The translations under genes were made by a program, and so were the position numbers. A stretch of 64,000 nt of DNA from Zonotrichia leucophrys gambelii (taxonomy: Eukaryota > Chordata > Aves > Passeriformes > Passerellidae): positions 6,169,001-6,233,000 of the forward strand of contig NC_088186.1 in NCBI RefSeq assembly GCF_028769735.1, written 5' to 3'. Of the stretch, positions 62,825 to 64,000 are shown one piece after another (within the stretch, counting starts at the first letter, position 1; every line of letters starts with the position of its first letter). The notes under the pieces were generated by a model, which did no database searches, had not been told where the DNA came from, and was given only the letters and a program-made list of their open reading frames with translations.

Positions 62825-64000
62825 CTAAAAATGCAAGAGAAGAAAAAAAAAATGAATGCATTTCTACAACAACAGTAACAAAACCAATTCCATTGTGAAA
62901 GGTCTTCTCCTTGATCCCAAGTCCAGCAAAGGCAGTGACAGGAAGTAGATTCAGCCTGAGACCTTCTTTTTCTGATTTAAAGCCATCCAAAACCCACTGA
63001 ACTTAGTGGAAAGGTTTCCCAGTGGAATTAGGAGCCTTGAACAAGGAGCAGCCCTGTGTTTTGAGAGGCAGGGCCATCACTGCTGGGTCTGTGCTGCTGC
63101 TGCTCCTTGGCACTCAGCCCACCCAGGACAGACCACCAGAAATGCAGGGGAATGGAGAAATCATTCTGAGCTGGGAGGCCCCAAAGCCCTGCCAGGAGTG
63201 CACTGTTGGGACATGTAGGATATGGGCTGGCACTCAGTGCCCTGTCGCCTCAGCAAACACATCCTGACTCCTCCTGCTTAACCATATCCTAAGCATGCAA
63301 ACCCCTACATGGGTCTGCTCCTCATTTTACACCCAGGTGCAAAGGTGGGGGCAGCTTCTCACCACTCAGCACCCACTGAGAGCCTCCTCACAAGCCTGGC
63401 ATGGTAGGAAAGTTTAGGAAATGGGAGATCCACAGACTTCCAACCCTGTGCTCTCACAGACCCTTCCATGGCTGAGAGGGAATTTGACAAACCTCTCTGT
63501 TAGCTCAGCTTTAAGCCTTCAGGTGCCATTGAAAACAGCAGCTCAGGGGAAAAATCCTTTTACCAGAAAGGTAGCTAAAACCCCCCCTTTCCCCCATCAG
63601 CTTCCTTGATTTGTAGCCAGCTAAAGAACATGGGAAACTCCTCGGTTAGGCTCACTTAAAGCTGTCAGTGGAAAGTTTGAAGATTGAATCCCCTCATCTT
63701 CTAGAAAGGATATTTAACAGCTTCATCAGCAGAAGCTGCTGGAGGAACAGACAGAAATGTGAACTACAGAAAGTGCTCAGGCAGGAGGCAGCAGTGTGGG
63801 ACATCCACAGGTTGTTTGTCACTTCAGCCCAGCCAGGGTGAGCACTGGACTGTGCAAAGCCATGCCAAAGTGCATCTTGCTCCTCTCTCCACATCTGATG
63901 CACAAGTCATGAATCAAACCACTCTTCTCCTGCCATCAAGCCTCAGCTTTAGCCCAAGAAATCATTCTCTGAGACAATGTATTACCCTGGCAAATCCTCA
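62825..64000 (-). other. COL27A1: Intron 1, partial
   Basis: This is sequence upstream of exon 2 in the gene sense. It shows no CpG island, no start-codon exon that would splice in the right phase, and no repeat, so exon 1 and the promoter must lie further right. Confidence 0.75.

Noticed and set aside
62825..64000. Search for exon 1 and a promoter
   Set aside because: No CpG island and no start-codon exon with a donor in the right phase; exon 1 must be outside the window.
1..64000. CRISPR arrays, bacterial operons, phage or toxin systems
   Set aside because: The splice structure, CR1 elements and collagen exons show vertebrate chromosomal DNA; tandem repeats here have no spacers of CRISPR type.

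Overview
The window is vertebrate genomic DNA, almost certainly from a bird and probably a passerine. The evidence is intron-rich DNA holding CR1 LINE 3' ends and several solo LTRs that look like avian endogenous retrovirus LTRs. It carries one recognisable protein-coding gene, COL27A1 (pro-alpha1 chain of type XXVII collagen, a fibrillar collagen of cartilage). The gene lies on the minus strand, so it reads from right to left. No bacterial, phage or CRISPR content is present.

The exons read, in gene order, as exon 2 (62754-62824, rest of the signal peptide), exon 3 (56353-57779, TSPN/laminin-G-like domain, Ser/Thr/Pro-rich variable region, N-telopeptide and first Gly-X-Y triplets) and then thirteen short triple-helix exons from exon 4 (47167-47220) to exon 16 (1773-1817). 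Each short exon is 45 or 54 bp, starts with a complete Gly codon and has consensus splice sites. Joined, they match the start of the type XXVII helix, as I recall the human protein, in unbroken order. About 231 helix residues are covered. Exon 1 lies beyond the right edge; the rest of the helix and the C-propeptide lie beyond the left edge.

Intron 10 carries the miR-455 precursor on the same strand as COL27A1 (20452-20547). This is the known human arrangement and independently fixes the exon numbering.

The remaining sequence, over 95% of the window, is intron. It holds four solo LTRs of two families (17443-18045 and 34260-34880; 28807-29185 and 40995-41494), three with 6-bp or near 6-bp target duplications; three CR1 fragments; several minisatellites, including a 45-bp x 4 array that abuts the exon 6 splice donor; homopolymer tracts; and an internal ~93-bp dispersed duplication. 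All LTRs and CR1 pieces lie antisense to COL27A1. I saw no second protein gene, tRNA or rRNA. Long open frames elsewhere look like chance frames.
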